From NCBI GenBank assembly GCA_031548875.1, contig JAVBQQ010000053.1:1-11896 (forward strand): 11,896 nucleotides of DNA, written 5' to 3'. Below, piece by piece: positions 1-6,051 of this stretch. Origin of the DNA: JAAYCI01 sp031548875. GTDB lineage: Bacteria; Bacillota; Clostridia; Oscillospirales; Ruminococcaceae. The notes below the pieces were generated by a model. That model was not told the origin of the DNA, did no database searches, and was given only the letters and a program-made list of their open reading frames with translations. The first letter of the stretch is position 1. Each line of letters begins with the position of its first letter. The position numbers and the translations under genes are program-made.

Positions 1-1
1 G

Positions 2-703
2 GCCGACCTGACCCAGCTGGAGGAGGCCATCACAAAATTTATTGAAGCCAATGATATGGAGGCCGAGATCACCGTGGAATCGGGCGAGAGCGGCGCTGTG
101 TTCATCCGACTGACCAACAACCTGTTGTTCGACGGAGACTCCTCCGACCTGCGGGCTGAATCCATCCAGTTCCTCGCCTTTTTGTCCGAGTGCTTCAACG
201 CCGTGCAGGACCAGATCCTGCGGGTGCAGATGAATGGTCACACGGCGTCCATATCGGGTGACTACCCCGTGGACGACTGGGTGCTTTCCGGTCAACGGGC
301 GGGCACCGTGGCCAGCTTCTTTGAAAAGGACGGTGGCTTCGACCGTTTCAAGATCACCGCCACCGAATACGGCCGGAACTACCCTATCGACGACAACCAG
401 ACCATCGAGGGGCGCGCGGCAAACCGCCGGGTGGACATGGTGGTGCTGGGCAACGACACGGCCTCCCTGCAGATGACGATGGCGGATGCGATGCGCGTCT
501 ACTTCCCGGGAGACGATACCAGTTTCTTTGTCGCTGATGGTGGCAACCTCAACGACCTGCCCGACACAGTGGTTGACGCGGAGCAGACGCGGGATGCCGC
601 AATCAGCGACGCGTTGAACGGCCTGACCGACCAGGAGCTGAACCAGATCATCGACGACGTCATCTCCACCGCGAACGGCGGCAACGGGGCGGCGTCCGGC
701 TAA
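2..703 (+). CDS. motB: MotB-like flagellar stator protein, C-terminal part (5' end outside window)
   Basis: This is the peptidoglycan-binding (OmpA/MotB) end of a stator protein that would anchor the ion-driven motor to the cell wall. The frame is open from base 2 with no start, so the N-terminal membrane helix and plug lie upstream. Seen here are a strand motif LLFDGDSSDLRAES, the core NGHTA (bases 233-247), DDWVLSGQRAGTV in the position of the family's NWELSxxRA, and the NRRVDM motif (about 422-439). The usual GHTD is GHTA here. After NRRVDMVVL a further tail of about 84 residues, rich in Asp, Asn, Ala and Gly, runs to the stop. It is much longer than the short end usual for MotB. The gene sits 44 bases upstream of fliM, which supports a flagellar role rather than a generic OmpA-like protein. 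The choice of MotB is firm at family level. Whether the motor uses protons or sodium cannot be seen, because the N-terminus is missing. Confidence 0.85.
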   Translation, partial: ADLTQLEEAITKFIEANDMEAEITVESGESGAVFIRLTNNLLFDGDSSDLRAESIQFLAFLSECFNAVQDQILRVQMNGHTASISGDYPVDDWVLSGQRAGTVASFFEKDGGFDRFKITATEYGRNYPIDDNQTIEGRAANRRVDMVVLGNDTASLQMTMADAMRVYFPGDDTSFFVADGGNLNDLPDTVVDAEQTRDAAISDALNGLTDQELNQIIDDVISTANGGNGAASG

Positions 704-731
704 AGAGAAAAACACTACAGGCACCTTTACA

Positions 732-740
732 GAAAGGGGG
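732..740 (+). promoter_or_regulatory. Ribosome binding site for the GTG start of fliM
   Basis: An AAAGGGGG run ends about 7 bases before GTG at 748. It decides the start, because the next in-frame ATG lies well inside the conserved domain and the N-terminal CheY-binding motif follows this GTG directly. Confidence 0.7.
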
Positions 741-747
741 AAACATC

Positions 748-1746
748 GTGGCTGAAGTACTGAGCCAGAGCCAGATCGACGCGCTGTTGAAGAGCATCGA
801 TTCGGGCGAAAAGGTTGCCACAGAGACGAAGCCGGAAGACAATATCAAAGTGTATGACTTCTATTCCCCCAAGAAGTTTACGAAAGAACAGCTGCGCACC
901 ATCGACAGCATGCACGAGAACATGGGCCGCCTTTTGTCCTCCTACCTTGCGGGCATCCTGCGGGTGTTTTGCGATGTGGAGGTGCTGCAGGTGGAAGAAC
1001 AGCGCTACTACGAATACAACAACGCGCTGCCCGCCACGGCGCTCATCGGCCTGGTGGATATGAAGCCCGCAAACGAGAACCAGCCCGACGCCACACTGAT
1101 GCTGGACATGTCCAACAATTTGTCGTTTTTTATCATCGACCGCCTGCTGGGCGGGCCTGGCGGCGGCCAACCGCCCTCGCGGGATTTTACCGATATCGAG
1201 CTGGCTATCATGAACGATATCTACCTCAAGATCACAGAGTTCCTCATAGATGCATGGCGGGACCATATCGACCTGACGGGCGAGCTCTCCAGCCTGGAGA
1301 CGAACCCCCACCTGTTGCAGGTGTATGCCCCGGAGGACATCGTGGTCATCGCTGTGATGAGCGTGAAGCTGCGCGAGATGGAGGGGACGTTGTCGGTGTG
1401 CATACCGGCCATGAGCCTGGAAAGTTACTTCGGGGCGTTCACCTCCAAGTACGCGCGCATCTCGCACAAGATGTCCAACGAAAAATTGGAAGCGTTGCGC
1501 AAGGAATTGATACGTGAACTTCTGGACGATTCCCCCCTTACGGTGAAGACGGTGTTTGACGAGACGACCATCGACGTGGAGGACGCGCTGCGCCTGCGCC
1601 CGGACGACATCATCCCGCTGCCAAAGCCCCTGGACGGCATCGTGAGGGTGGAGGTGGACGACCAGCCCTGGTTTAGGGCACAGTTGGGCAGCTCCCGCGG
1701 GAAGAGGGCCATCAAGCTCATCGATGCGCTGGAAACCGAAGCCTGA
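748..1746 (+). CDS. fliM: Flagellar motor switch protein FliM
   Basis: FliM is the C-ring protein that binds phosphorylated CheY and sets the direction of motor rotation. The 332-residue product has the full family layout and the usual length. The N-terminal peptide LSQSQIDALL (residues 5-14) is the CheY-P docking motif. The central CheC-like domain (about 45-240) includes the glycine-rich LLGGPGGG near residue 134, in the region that contacts FliG and neighbouring FliM. The C-terminal SpoA/FliN-type domain (about 255-325) contains LRPDDIIPLPKPLDG and ends in KRAIKLIDALE. The start is GTG, chosen from the AAAGGGGG site upstream. The gene lies between motB and fliY in a co-oriented run with short gaps, so it is very probably co-transcribed with them. 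No odd residues were noticed. Confidence 0.97.
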   Translation: MAEVLSQSQIDALLKSIDSGEKVATETKPEDNIKVYDFYSPKKFTKEQLRTIDSMHENMGRLLSSYLAGILRVFCDVEVLQVEEQRYYEYNNALPATALIGLVDMKPANENQPDATLMLDMSNNLSFFIIDRLLGGPGGGQPPSRDFTDIELAIMNDIYLKITEFLIDAWRDHIDLTGELSSLETNPHLLQVYAPEDIVVIAVMSVKLREMEGTLSVCIPAMSLESYFGAFTSKYARISHKMSNEKLEALRKELIRELLDDSPLTVKTVFDETTIDVEDALRLRPDDIIPLPKPLDGIVRVEVDDQPWFRAQLGSSRGKRAIKLIDALETEA

Positions 1747-1753
1747 CAAATAG

Positions 1754-1775
1754 CCCTGCCGCTTTTGTACCAGGG
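1754..1775 (+). other. Small inverted repeat in the fliM-fliY gap
   Basis: CCCTG (1754-1758) can pair with CAGGG (1771-1775) around a 12-base loop. No T-run follows, so it is not a terminator. It may be chance. Confidence 0.25.
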
Positions 1776-1809
1776 AACGGCCAAAAATTTCGACCAGGAG
1801 GAGTGAACC

Positions 1810-3114
1810 ATGGGCACAAGCCAGGGAGATGCCGCGGACAGCATCGTGCTGTCGCCGCTGGAAATAGATGCCATTGGCGAAGTGATGAACATCAGCATGG
1901 GTTCGGCGGCCACGGCCGTATCCCAGATGCTGGACAAGCAGGTAGAGATCACCACGCCTACTGTGGCAGTCCAGACGCTGAACGATGTGAAACATGACCG
2001 CTACGAGCCCGCGTTGCTCGTCAAGATCGTTTATACAGTGGGGCTCACGGGCTCGAACGTGATGGTGTTCCACCAGCGCGACATGCAGATGATCCTGAAC
2101 ACGTTGATGGGCATTTCGGAACCACCAAGCGACAATTTCGAGTTTGACGAACTGTCCATATCGGCCGCGTGTGAAGTGATGAACCAGATGATGGGCTCCT
2201 CTTCCACCGCCCTTGCCGAATTTCTGAGCAAACGCATCGATATCTCCACCCCCACGGCCACTGTGATGGAAGAGAACACCTTCCTGGAGGCTATGGAGTT
2301 GCCGCCCGAGACAGAGGTGGTCACCATCACCTTCCGGCTGTCCATCAAAGACATGGTGGATTCTGAATTCGTGAGCGTGCTCACGGTGGACCTTGTAAAG
2401 GAGATGCTGGCTCCGTTCATCGGCAGCGACGGCGGGGTGGCGCCGCTCTTGCAGGAGACACCGCCGCCTACGCCGCACGAGATGCCCGCGGGCCCCGACG
2501 TGCTGGACCCGGTCGAGCCCATGGCACCGCCCCCGGCCGCTGCAGTTCCGCCACAGACGGAACTGCAGCCTCCTCCGCAGGAAACCGCGCCTGTGGCGGC
2601 GCCCCCACCGCCCGTCCCCGAGGCGGCGCCCGTGCAGCAGGTGGCACCTCCACCGGCGGCTCCGGCAGTTCCACAGCCACCGCCGCAGGCCGCCCCGCCC
2701 CCCCAAGCGCAGCCCGTGTATGCGCAACCAGTGTATGCGCCTCCACCGCCGGCCCCTGTATACAATCCTGTGGATGTGAGGCCGGTAGAATTCCCGGAAT
2801 TTGCAGCGGGCGGATATGCAGGAGGTGAACCCCTGATGGGAAGCAATCTGGACCTGATCATGAACGTGCCGCTTGAAGTTTCTATCGAAATCGGCACGAC
2901 AAAACGCAAGATTCGTGATATAATGAACTTTACATCGGGAACGGTGATCGAACTGGACAAGCAGGCGGGCGCCCCGGTGGATATCGTGGTGAACGGCCAG
3001 CTGATTGCCCATGGCGATGTGGTGGTCATCGACGACAACTTCGGCGTGCGTATCACCGAGATCGTGGGAACCAAAGAATTGATCAACTCGCTCAGCGCCC
3101 AGCAAAGTGGGTAA
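1810..3114 (+). CDS. fliY: Flagellar motor switch phosphatase FliY (CheC-like domain + proline-rich linker + FliN domain)
   Basis: FliY is a C-ring switch component that also removes phosphate from CheY-P. The 434-residue product starts at ATG after AGGAGG (1796-1801). The N-terminal part carries two copies of the CheC/FliY phosphatase signature [D/S]-x3-E-x2-N-x22-P. The first is D20, E24, N27, P50 and the second is S118, E122, N125, P148. Both are complete, so both sites should be active. A proline/alanine/glutamine-rich linker spans about residues 217-330. The C-terminal FliN (SpoA) domain starts near residue 343 (MGSNLDLIMNVPLEVSIEIG) and runs to the end. The protein is longer than B. subtilis FliY (about 378 residues), mostly because of the linker. 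A strong internal ribosome binding site and an ATG lie exactly at the start of the FliN domain (see separate entries). The next gene is cheY, the expected substrate. Confidence 0.95.
   Translation: MGTSQGDAADSIVLSPLEIDAIGEVMNISMGSAATAVSQMLDKQVEITTPTVAVQTLNDVKHDRYEPALLVKIVYTVGLTGSNVMVFHQRDMQMILNTLMGISEPPSDNFEFDELSISAACEVMNQMMGSSSTALAEFLSKRIDISTPTATVMEENTFLEAMELPPETEVVTITFRLSIKDMVDSEFVSVLTVDLVKEMLAPFIGSDGGVAPLLQETPPPTPHEMPAGPDVLDPVEPMAPPPAAAVPPQTELQPPPQETAPVAAPPPPVPEAAPVQQVAPPPAAPAVPQPPPQAAPPPQAQPVYAQPVYAPPPPAPVYNPVDVRPVEFPEFAAGGYAGGEPLMGSNLDLIMNVPLEVSIEIGTTKRKIRDIMNFTSGTVIELDKQAGAPVDIVVNGQLIAHGDVVVIDDNFGVRITEIVGTKELINSLSAQQSG
2820..2828 (+). promoter_or_regulatory. Internal Shine-Dalgarno site inside fliY
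   Basis: AGGAGGTGA is a full match to the 16S rRNA 3' end. It ends 7 bases before an in-frame ATG at 2836. It is stronger than the sites before fliM, cheY, fliQ or fliR in this window. It is encoded by the codons gca gga ggt gaa, whereas most glycines in this gene use ggc. That hints at selection for the nucleotide sequence, though it could be chance. Confidence 0.6.
2836..3114 (+). CDS. Possible separate FliN-like protein from an internal start in fliY
   Basis: An in-frame ATG at codon 343 of fliY would give a 92-residue protein that is essentially a complete stand-alone FliN domain. It begins MGSNLDLIMNVPLEVSIEIG and includes TKRKIRDIMNFTSGTVIELD and the conserved NGQLIAHGDVVVIDDNFGVR stretch. 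FliN proteins in other bacteria are of about this size. An ideal Shine-Dalgarno site (2820-2828) precedes the ATG. The start falls precisely where the flexible linker ends. Family knowledge: the related type III secretion protein SctQ (SpaO, YscQ) makes a C-terminal fragment by internal initiation, and that fragment joins the full-length protein in the sorting platform. By analogy the fragment here could build a FliY/FliN mixed C-ring. This is an inference from sequence only; no other FliN gene is seen in the window. Confidence 0.5.
   Translation: MGSNLDLIMNVPLEVSIEIGTTKRKIRDIMNFTSGTVIELDKQAGAPVDIVVNGQLIAHGDVVVIDDNFGVRITEIVGTKELINSLSAQQSG
2896..2924 (+). promoter_or_regulatory. Possible internal sigma-A promoter at the end of fliY
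   Basis: An extended -10 element TGATATAAT (2916-2924) lies 17 bases after ACGACA (2896-2901), which matches 4 of 6 bases of the -35 consensus. It would transcribe cheY and the genes after it with a leader of roughly 250 bases. It overlaps the codons for RDIMN of the FliN domain, so the match may be accidental. Confidence 0.3.
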
Positions 3115-3135
3115 CCTCATAGATCGTGTAAGAAT

Positions 3136-3157
3136 GTAAAACGAGCGACCATTTTAC
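3136..3157 (+). other. Small AT-rich inverted repeat before cheY
   Basis: GTAAAA (3136-3141) pairs with TTTTAC (3152-3157) around a 10-base loop, just upstream of the cheY ribosome binding site. It is too weak to call a terminator. It might modestly affect cheY translation or mRNA processing. Confidence 0.25.
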
Positions 3158-3177
3158 TGTGAAAGGGATTTTTTGCT

Positions 3178-3543
3178 ATGGAAGACAAGAAGATTCTGAT
3201 TGTGGATGATGCGGCGTTTATGCGTATGATGATCAAGAACAGCCTCACCGGCCAGGGGTTCACCAACCTCATCGAGGCCGGCGACGGCAAAGAGGCGCTG
3301 GATACCTACCTGGCCGAAAAGCCTGATCTTGTCATCATGGATATCACCATGCCTAACATGGACGGCCTGCAGGCCCTGCAGGCCATCAAGAGCGCCGACC
3401 CCGGCGCCAAGGTGGTCATGTGCTCGGCTATGGGGCAGGAGTCGATGGTGGTGGACGCCATTCGCTTTGGTGCGCTGGACTTTATCGTCAAGCCCTTCAA
3501 GCCGGACCGCATCCTCCAGACGGTGGAAAAGATCTTGGGCTAA
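3178..3543 (+). CDS. cheY: Chemotaxis response regulator CheY
   Basis: CheY is a single-domain response regulator. It is phosphorylated by CheA, binds FliM/FliY at the switch and is dephosphorylated by FliY. The 121-residue protein is only a receiver domain. The acidic pocket is D10-D11, the phosphorylation site is D55 (in LVIMDITMPNMDG), the switch Ser is S83 (in VVMCSAMG), F102 sits at the usual aromatic position and K105 is the conserved Lys in KPF. There is no output domain. An AAAGGGA site lies about 9 bases before the ATG. Its place between fliY and fliO is the same as in the B. subtilis fla/che operon, which makes chemotaxis CheY far more likely than an unrelated receiver protein. No CheA, CheB or CheW gene is in this window. 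Confidence 0.93.
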   Translation: MEDKKILIVDDAAFMRMMIKNSLTGQGFTNLIEAGDGKEALDTYLAEKPDLVIMDITMPNMDGLQALQAIKSADPGAKVVMCSAMGQESMVVDAIRFGALDFIVKPFKPDRILQTVEKILG

Positions 3544-3651
3544 AGCCCGGTTTGGTTGCGACTGCCGTGCGCGTTTGCAGCGGCGCGGCAGGCATGCGCT
3601 TGTTTCCCCGGCATTGTGGGAACGCACAAGAAACTTTGGGGAGGTCTCCGC

Positions 3652-4047
3652 TTGGGTTTGGGGGAAATGGTGCTGCGCATCCTGGGCGCCATCGCAGCGC
3701 TGGCACTGGTTTTGTTCCTTGCCTGGTTTATCCTGCGTTGGCTGAACCGGCGCGTGCCCAGCATGGGCGGCGGGGGCGGAAAGGCCGCCGGCCGCATGAT
3801 CACCGTGCTGGACCGCGTGCATCTGGGCAAGAACAGCAGCCTGCTGCTGGTGCGCGTGCAGGACAAGGTCTACCTTGTGGGCATCAGCGAGCACACCGTG
3901 CAGACGCTTGCCGAAATCGACGACCCGGACGGGGAACTGGCCCTTCCCGAAGCAGGGCAGAACCCCAGCTTCACGGCCGCCCTGCGGGACGCGGTGGCCA
4001 AGATGGGCGTGAAACCCAAGGATGACCACAAGGGAGGGAGCTTATGA
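3652..4047 (+). CDS. fliO: Flagellar export protein FliO (FliZ of Bacillus), probable TTG start
   Basis: FliO is a small membrane protein that helps FliP assemble into the export gate. One membrane segment (ILGAIAALALVLFLAWFIL, about residues 10-28) is followed by a basic stretch (RWLNRR), a glycine-rich turn and a cytoplasmic beta-rich domain with RMITVLDRVHLGKNSSLLLV and KVYLVGISEHTVQTL, typical of FliO. The frame is open back to an ATG at 3556, but the residues coded there (rich in Cys and Arg, no conserved look) do not resemble the family. A GGGGAGGT site (3638-3645) sits 6 bases before a TTG at 3652, so I place the start there, giving 131 residues. ATG at 3667 is the other candidate. The stop overlaps the fliP start (TTATGA), which indicates translational coupling. 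Confidence 0.85.
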   Translation: MGLGEMVLRILGAIAALALVLFLAWFILRWLNRRVPSMGGGGGKAAGRMITVLDRVHLGKNSSLLLVRVQDKVYLVGISEHTVQTLAEIDDPDGELALPEAGQNPSFTAALRDAVAKMGVKPKDDHKGGSL

Positions 4048-4901
4048 AGCGCCGCTCCCTCCTTCTGGCGATGTCCGCCCGTCTCAGCGTTCCCGCGCAG
4101 GAGAAAGAAGCGCGGAGGGCGGCGCTGAAAAAACCGTTGCGCCTCTTTCTGGTATCCTTGGCCGTGTGCGCCGCGCTGTGCGCGTTTTTGGGCATTTCGG
4201 CCGCCGCCGCGGGCGTTACCATCGACGTGAGCGCCGGCGACACAGAGGGCAACATGGGCGCCCTTGAGGTCATCGTCATCTTCGCCTTCCTGGCGCTGCT
4301 GCCCTCGATCGTGCTCATGATGACCAGCTTCACACGCATCATCATCGTGCTGGGTTTTTTGCGCAACGCGCTGGGCACCGGCCAGGCGCCGCCCAACATG
4401 GTGCTCACGGGGCTGGCGCTGTTCCTCTCGCTGTTCATCATGTCGCCCGTCATCAAGCAGATGAACGAGGTGGCCTACCAGCCGTACCTGGCCGGCACGC
4501 TGACCAGCAAACAGGCGGTGGAGGCAGCGGCGCAGCCGCTCAAGCAGTTCATGCTCACCCAGACGAGCCCGAGTTCGCTGGATTTGTTCCTGGGGCTTTC
4601 CAAGGAGGAAGATATACCGGACAAGGCGGCCGGTGACTACCAGGAACAGTTGCTGGAGCTCCCGCTCACCACCATTACGCCGGCATTCATCACCAGTGAA
4701 TTGTCCCGCGCGTTCATGATGGGCTTCCTCATCTTTTTGCCCTTTCTGGTCATAGACCTCGTCGTCTCCAGCATCCTGATGAGCATGGGTATGATCATGC
4801 TGCCGCCGGCCATGATCTCGCTGCCGTTCAAGATATTGATGTTTGTCCTGGTGGACGGCTGGAACCTGATGATGGGCACGCTCGTCAATTCATTCGCTTA
4901 G
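4044..4901 (+). CDS. fliP: Flagellar type III export gate protein FliP
   Basis: FliP is the main subunit of the export gate pore in the basal body membrane. The 285-residue product carries both family signatures: SFTRIIIVLGFLRNALG from residue 95, and the FLPFLVIDLVVSSILMSMGM stretch at about 228-252, with LPPAMISLPFKIL after it. Four membrane segments are apparent in the mature part (near 75-95, 115-135, 225-250, 260-280), with a polar periplasmic loop between the second and third. The N-terminus has a hydrophobic, signal-peptide-like segment (LFLVSLAVCAALCAFLGISA, about 34-53), but about 33 charged residues precede it, so the protein is longer than B. subtilis FliP (about 221) or E. coli FliP (about 245). 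The ATG is kept because it overlaps the fliO stop and follows a GGGAGGGAG site. Confidence 0.96.
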   Translation: MKRRSLLLAMSARLSVPAQEKEARRAALKKPLRLFLVSLAVCAALCAFLGISAAAAGVTIDVSAGDTEGNMGALEVIVIFAFLALLPSIVLMMTSFTRIIIVLGFLRNALGTGQAPPNMVLTGLALFLSLFIMSPVIKQMNEVAYQPYLAGTLTSKQAVEAAAQPLKQFMLTQTSPSSLDLFLGLSKEEDIPDKAAGDYQEQLLELPLTTITPAFITSELSRAFMMGFLIFLPFLVIDLVVSSILMSMGMIMLPPAMISLPFKILMFVLVDGWNLMMGTLVNSFA

Positions 4902-4914
4902 AGGGTATTGCTTC

Positions 4915-5181
4915 ATGCTGACAGAGGGACAGATACTCGATATCATGCGGGAACTGATGTGGGTTTGCCTGAAGATCGCAGGGCCGTTGCTTGTTGTGAG
5001 CATCGTGGTGGGCCTCATCATCGCCATCTTCCAGGCTGCCACGCAGATCCATGAACAGACCCTCACCTTTGTGCCGAAGCTTCTCATCATCGCGCTGACG
5101 CTATTGTTGCTTGGGTCGTATATATATGCGGTGATGAGCGATTTTTTCTTTATGGTTGCGGACCTGATGGCCGCGGTGTGA
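4915..5181 (+). CDS. fliQ: Flagellar export gate protein FliQ
   Basis: FliQ is a small export-gate subunit that wraps around FliP/FliR. The 88-residue product has the standard family size and two membrane hairpin helices (about 14-37 and 50-75). They are joined by a polar loop with the well-conserved IFQAATQIHEQTLTFVPKLL stretch. The start follows GAGGG at 4901-4905, which overlaps the fliP stop. The gene is 13 bases after fliP and 9 bases before fliR, so the three are surely one transcript. Confidence 0.96.
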   Translation: MLTEGQILDIMRELMWVCLKIAGPLLVVSIVVGLIIAIFQAATQIHEQTLTFVPKLLIIALTLLLLGSYIYAVMSDFFFMVADLMAAV

Positions 5182-5190
5182 GGCGGCGCC

Positions 5191-5970
5191 ATGAGTTTGG
5201 AGATTGCGTTCACCGGCATCCTGACCTATCTGCTCGTCTTCGTGCGCTTCCTGGGCATGATCGTCTTCAACCCCATCCTCTCCCGCAACGGCGTACCCGC
5301 CATGGTGCGCATCGGCCTGGCGCTCTTCCTCACGCTGATGATCGCCCCCATGCAGCCGGTGGCCGGGGTGGCCGCCATGGGCGACCTGGAATATGCGTTC
5401 GCGGCTGTAAAAGAATTGTTCCTGGGTATTGTATACGGTTTTGTCTTCCAGATTTTTTATTACATGCTCTACATGGTGGGCGACTTTATCGACACCGACA
5501 TCGGCATCTCGATGGCCAAGACGTTCGACCCCGCCACCAACATCCAGGTGGGTTTTTCCAGCACATTCATCAACCTGGTTTTTGTGCTGTACATCTTCGC
5601 CACGGGCAGCCATCTGGCCCTCATCAAGTTGTTCGCCGAATCGTTCGAGCTGATCCCGCTAGGCGTGTCCGCCCTGTCCACCACTGTATACACCTTCGTC
5701 ATCCAGTTGTTTATTTCGGTGTTTCTGCTGGTGCTGCGCCTGTGGGCGCCCTTCATGGTGGCCGAGTTTATCCTGCAGGCGTCCATGGGCATCTTGATGA
5801 AATTTATCCCGCAGATCACCGTGTTCGTTATAAACTTCCAGCTGCGCATCATGCTGGGCATACTGATGTTGTTCATGTTCGCACCGTTTGTGGGGCAGTT
5901 CATCGATAACTACATCACCGTGTTGTTCCAAAACCTGGCCGATATCCCGGCTGTGGTGATGAGCGGGTAG
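5191..5970 (+). CDS. fliR: Flagellar export gate protein FliR
   Basis: FliR is the single-copy subunit that closes the FliP/FliQ export pore. The 259-residue product has the usual length and about six hydrophobic segments. Family marks include FVRFLGMIVFNPILSRNGVP near the N-terminus, the FIDTDIGISMAKTFDPATN region (near residue 100) and WAPFMVAEFILQASMGILMK with the following INFQLRIMLG in the C-terminal third. The ATG follows GAGGCGG, which overlaps the fliQ stop. The 81-base gap to flhB is the longest inside the export-gene block. Confidence 0.95.
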   Translation: MSLEIAFTGILTYLLVFVRFLGMIVFNPILSRNGVPAMVRIGLALFLTLMIAPMQPVAGVAAMGDLEYAFAAVKELFLGIVYGFVFQIFYYMLYMVGDFIDTDIGISMAKTFDPATNIQVGFSSTFINLVFVLYIFATGSHLALIKLFAESFELIPLGVSALSTTVYTFVIQLFISVFLLVLRLWAPFMVAEFILQASMGILMKFIPQITVFVINFQLRIMLGILMLFMFAPFVGQFIDNYITVLFQNLADIPAVVMSG

Positions 5971-6029
5971 CTGGGCCCAGCTGAGAGCAGCTCGTCGCCA
6001 GAGCAACTACACCCGCACGCAACTGCGTG
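5971..6029 (+). other. Palindrome and small hairpins in the fliR-flhB spacer
   Basis: Directly after the fliR stop lies the palindrome CTGGGCCCAG (5971-5980). It is followed by AGCTG/CAGCT pairing around AGAG (about 5979-5992) and by CACGC (6016-6020) with GCGTG (6025-6029). No T-run follows, so it is not a standard terminator. It could be a processing or weak pause site. Confidence 0.3.
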
Positions 6030-6051
6030 AGGCGCCAAAGGGGGGATGCAT

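Noticed and set aside
727..3120. A very long open frame (797 codons) on the minus strand opposite fliM and fliY
   Set aside because: It is a shadow of GC-rich codon use in the real genes. The product is rich in His, Arg and Gln with no recognisable domain, while the + strand proteins are clear family members.
3556..3651. ATG at 3556 as the start of fliO
   Set aside because: No good ribosome site, and the encoded residues do not look like FliO. A GGGGAGGT site supports TTG at 3652.
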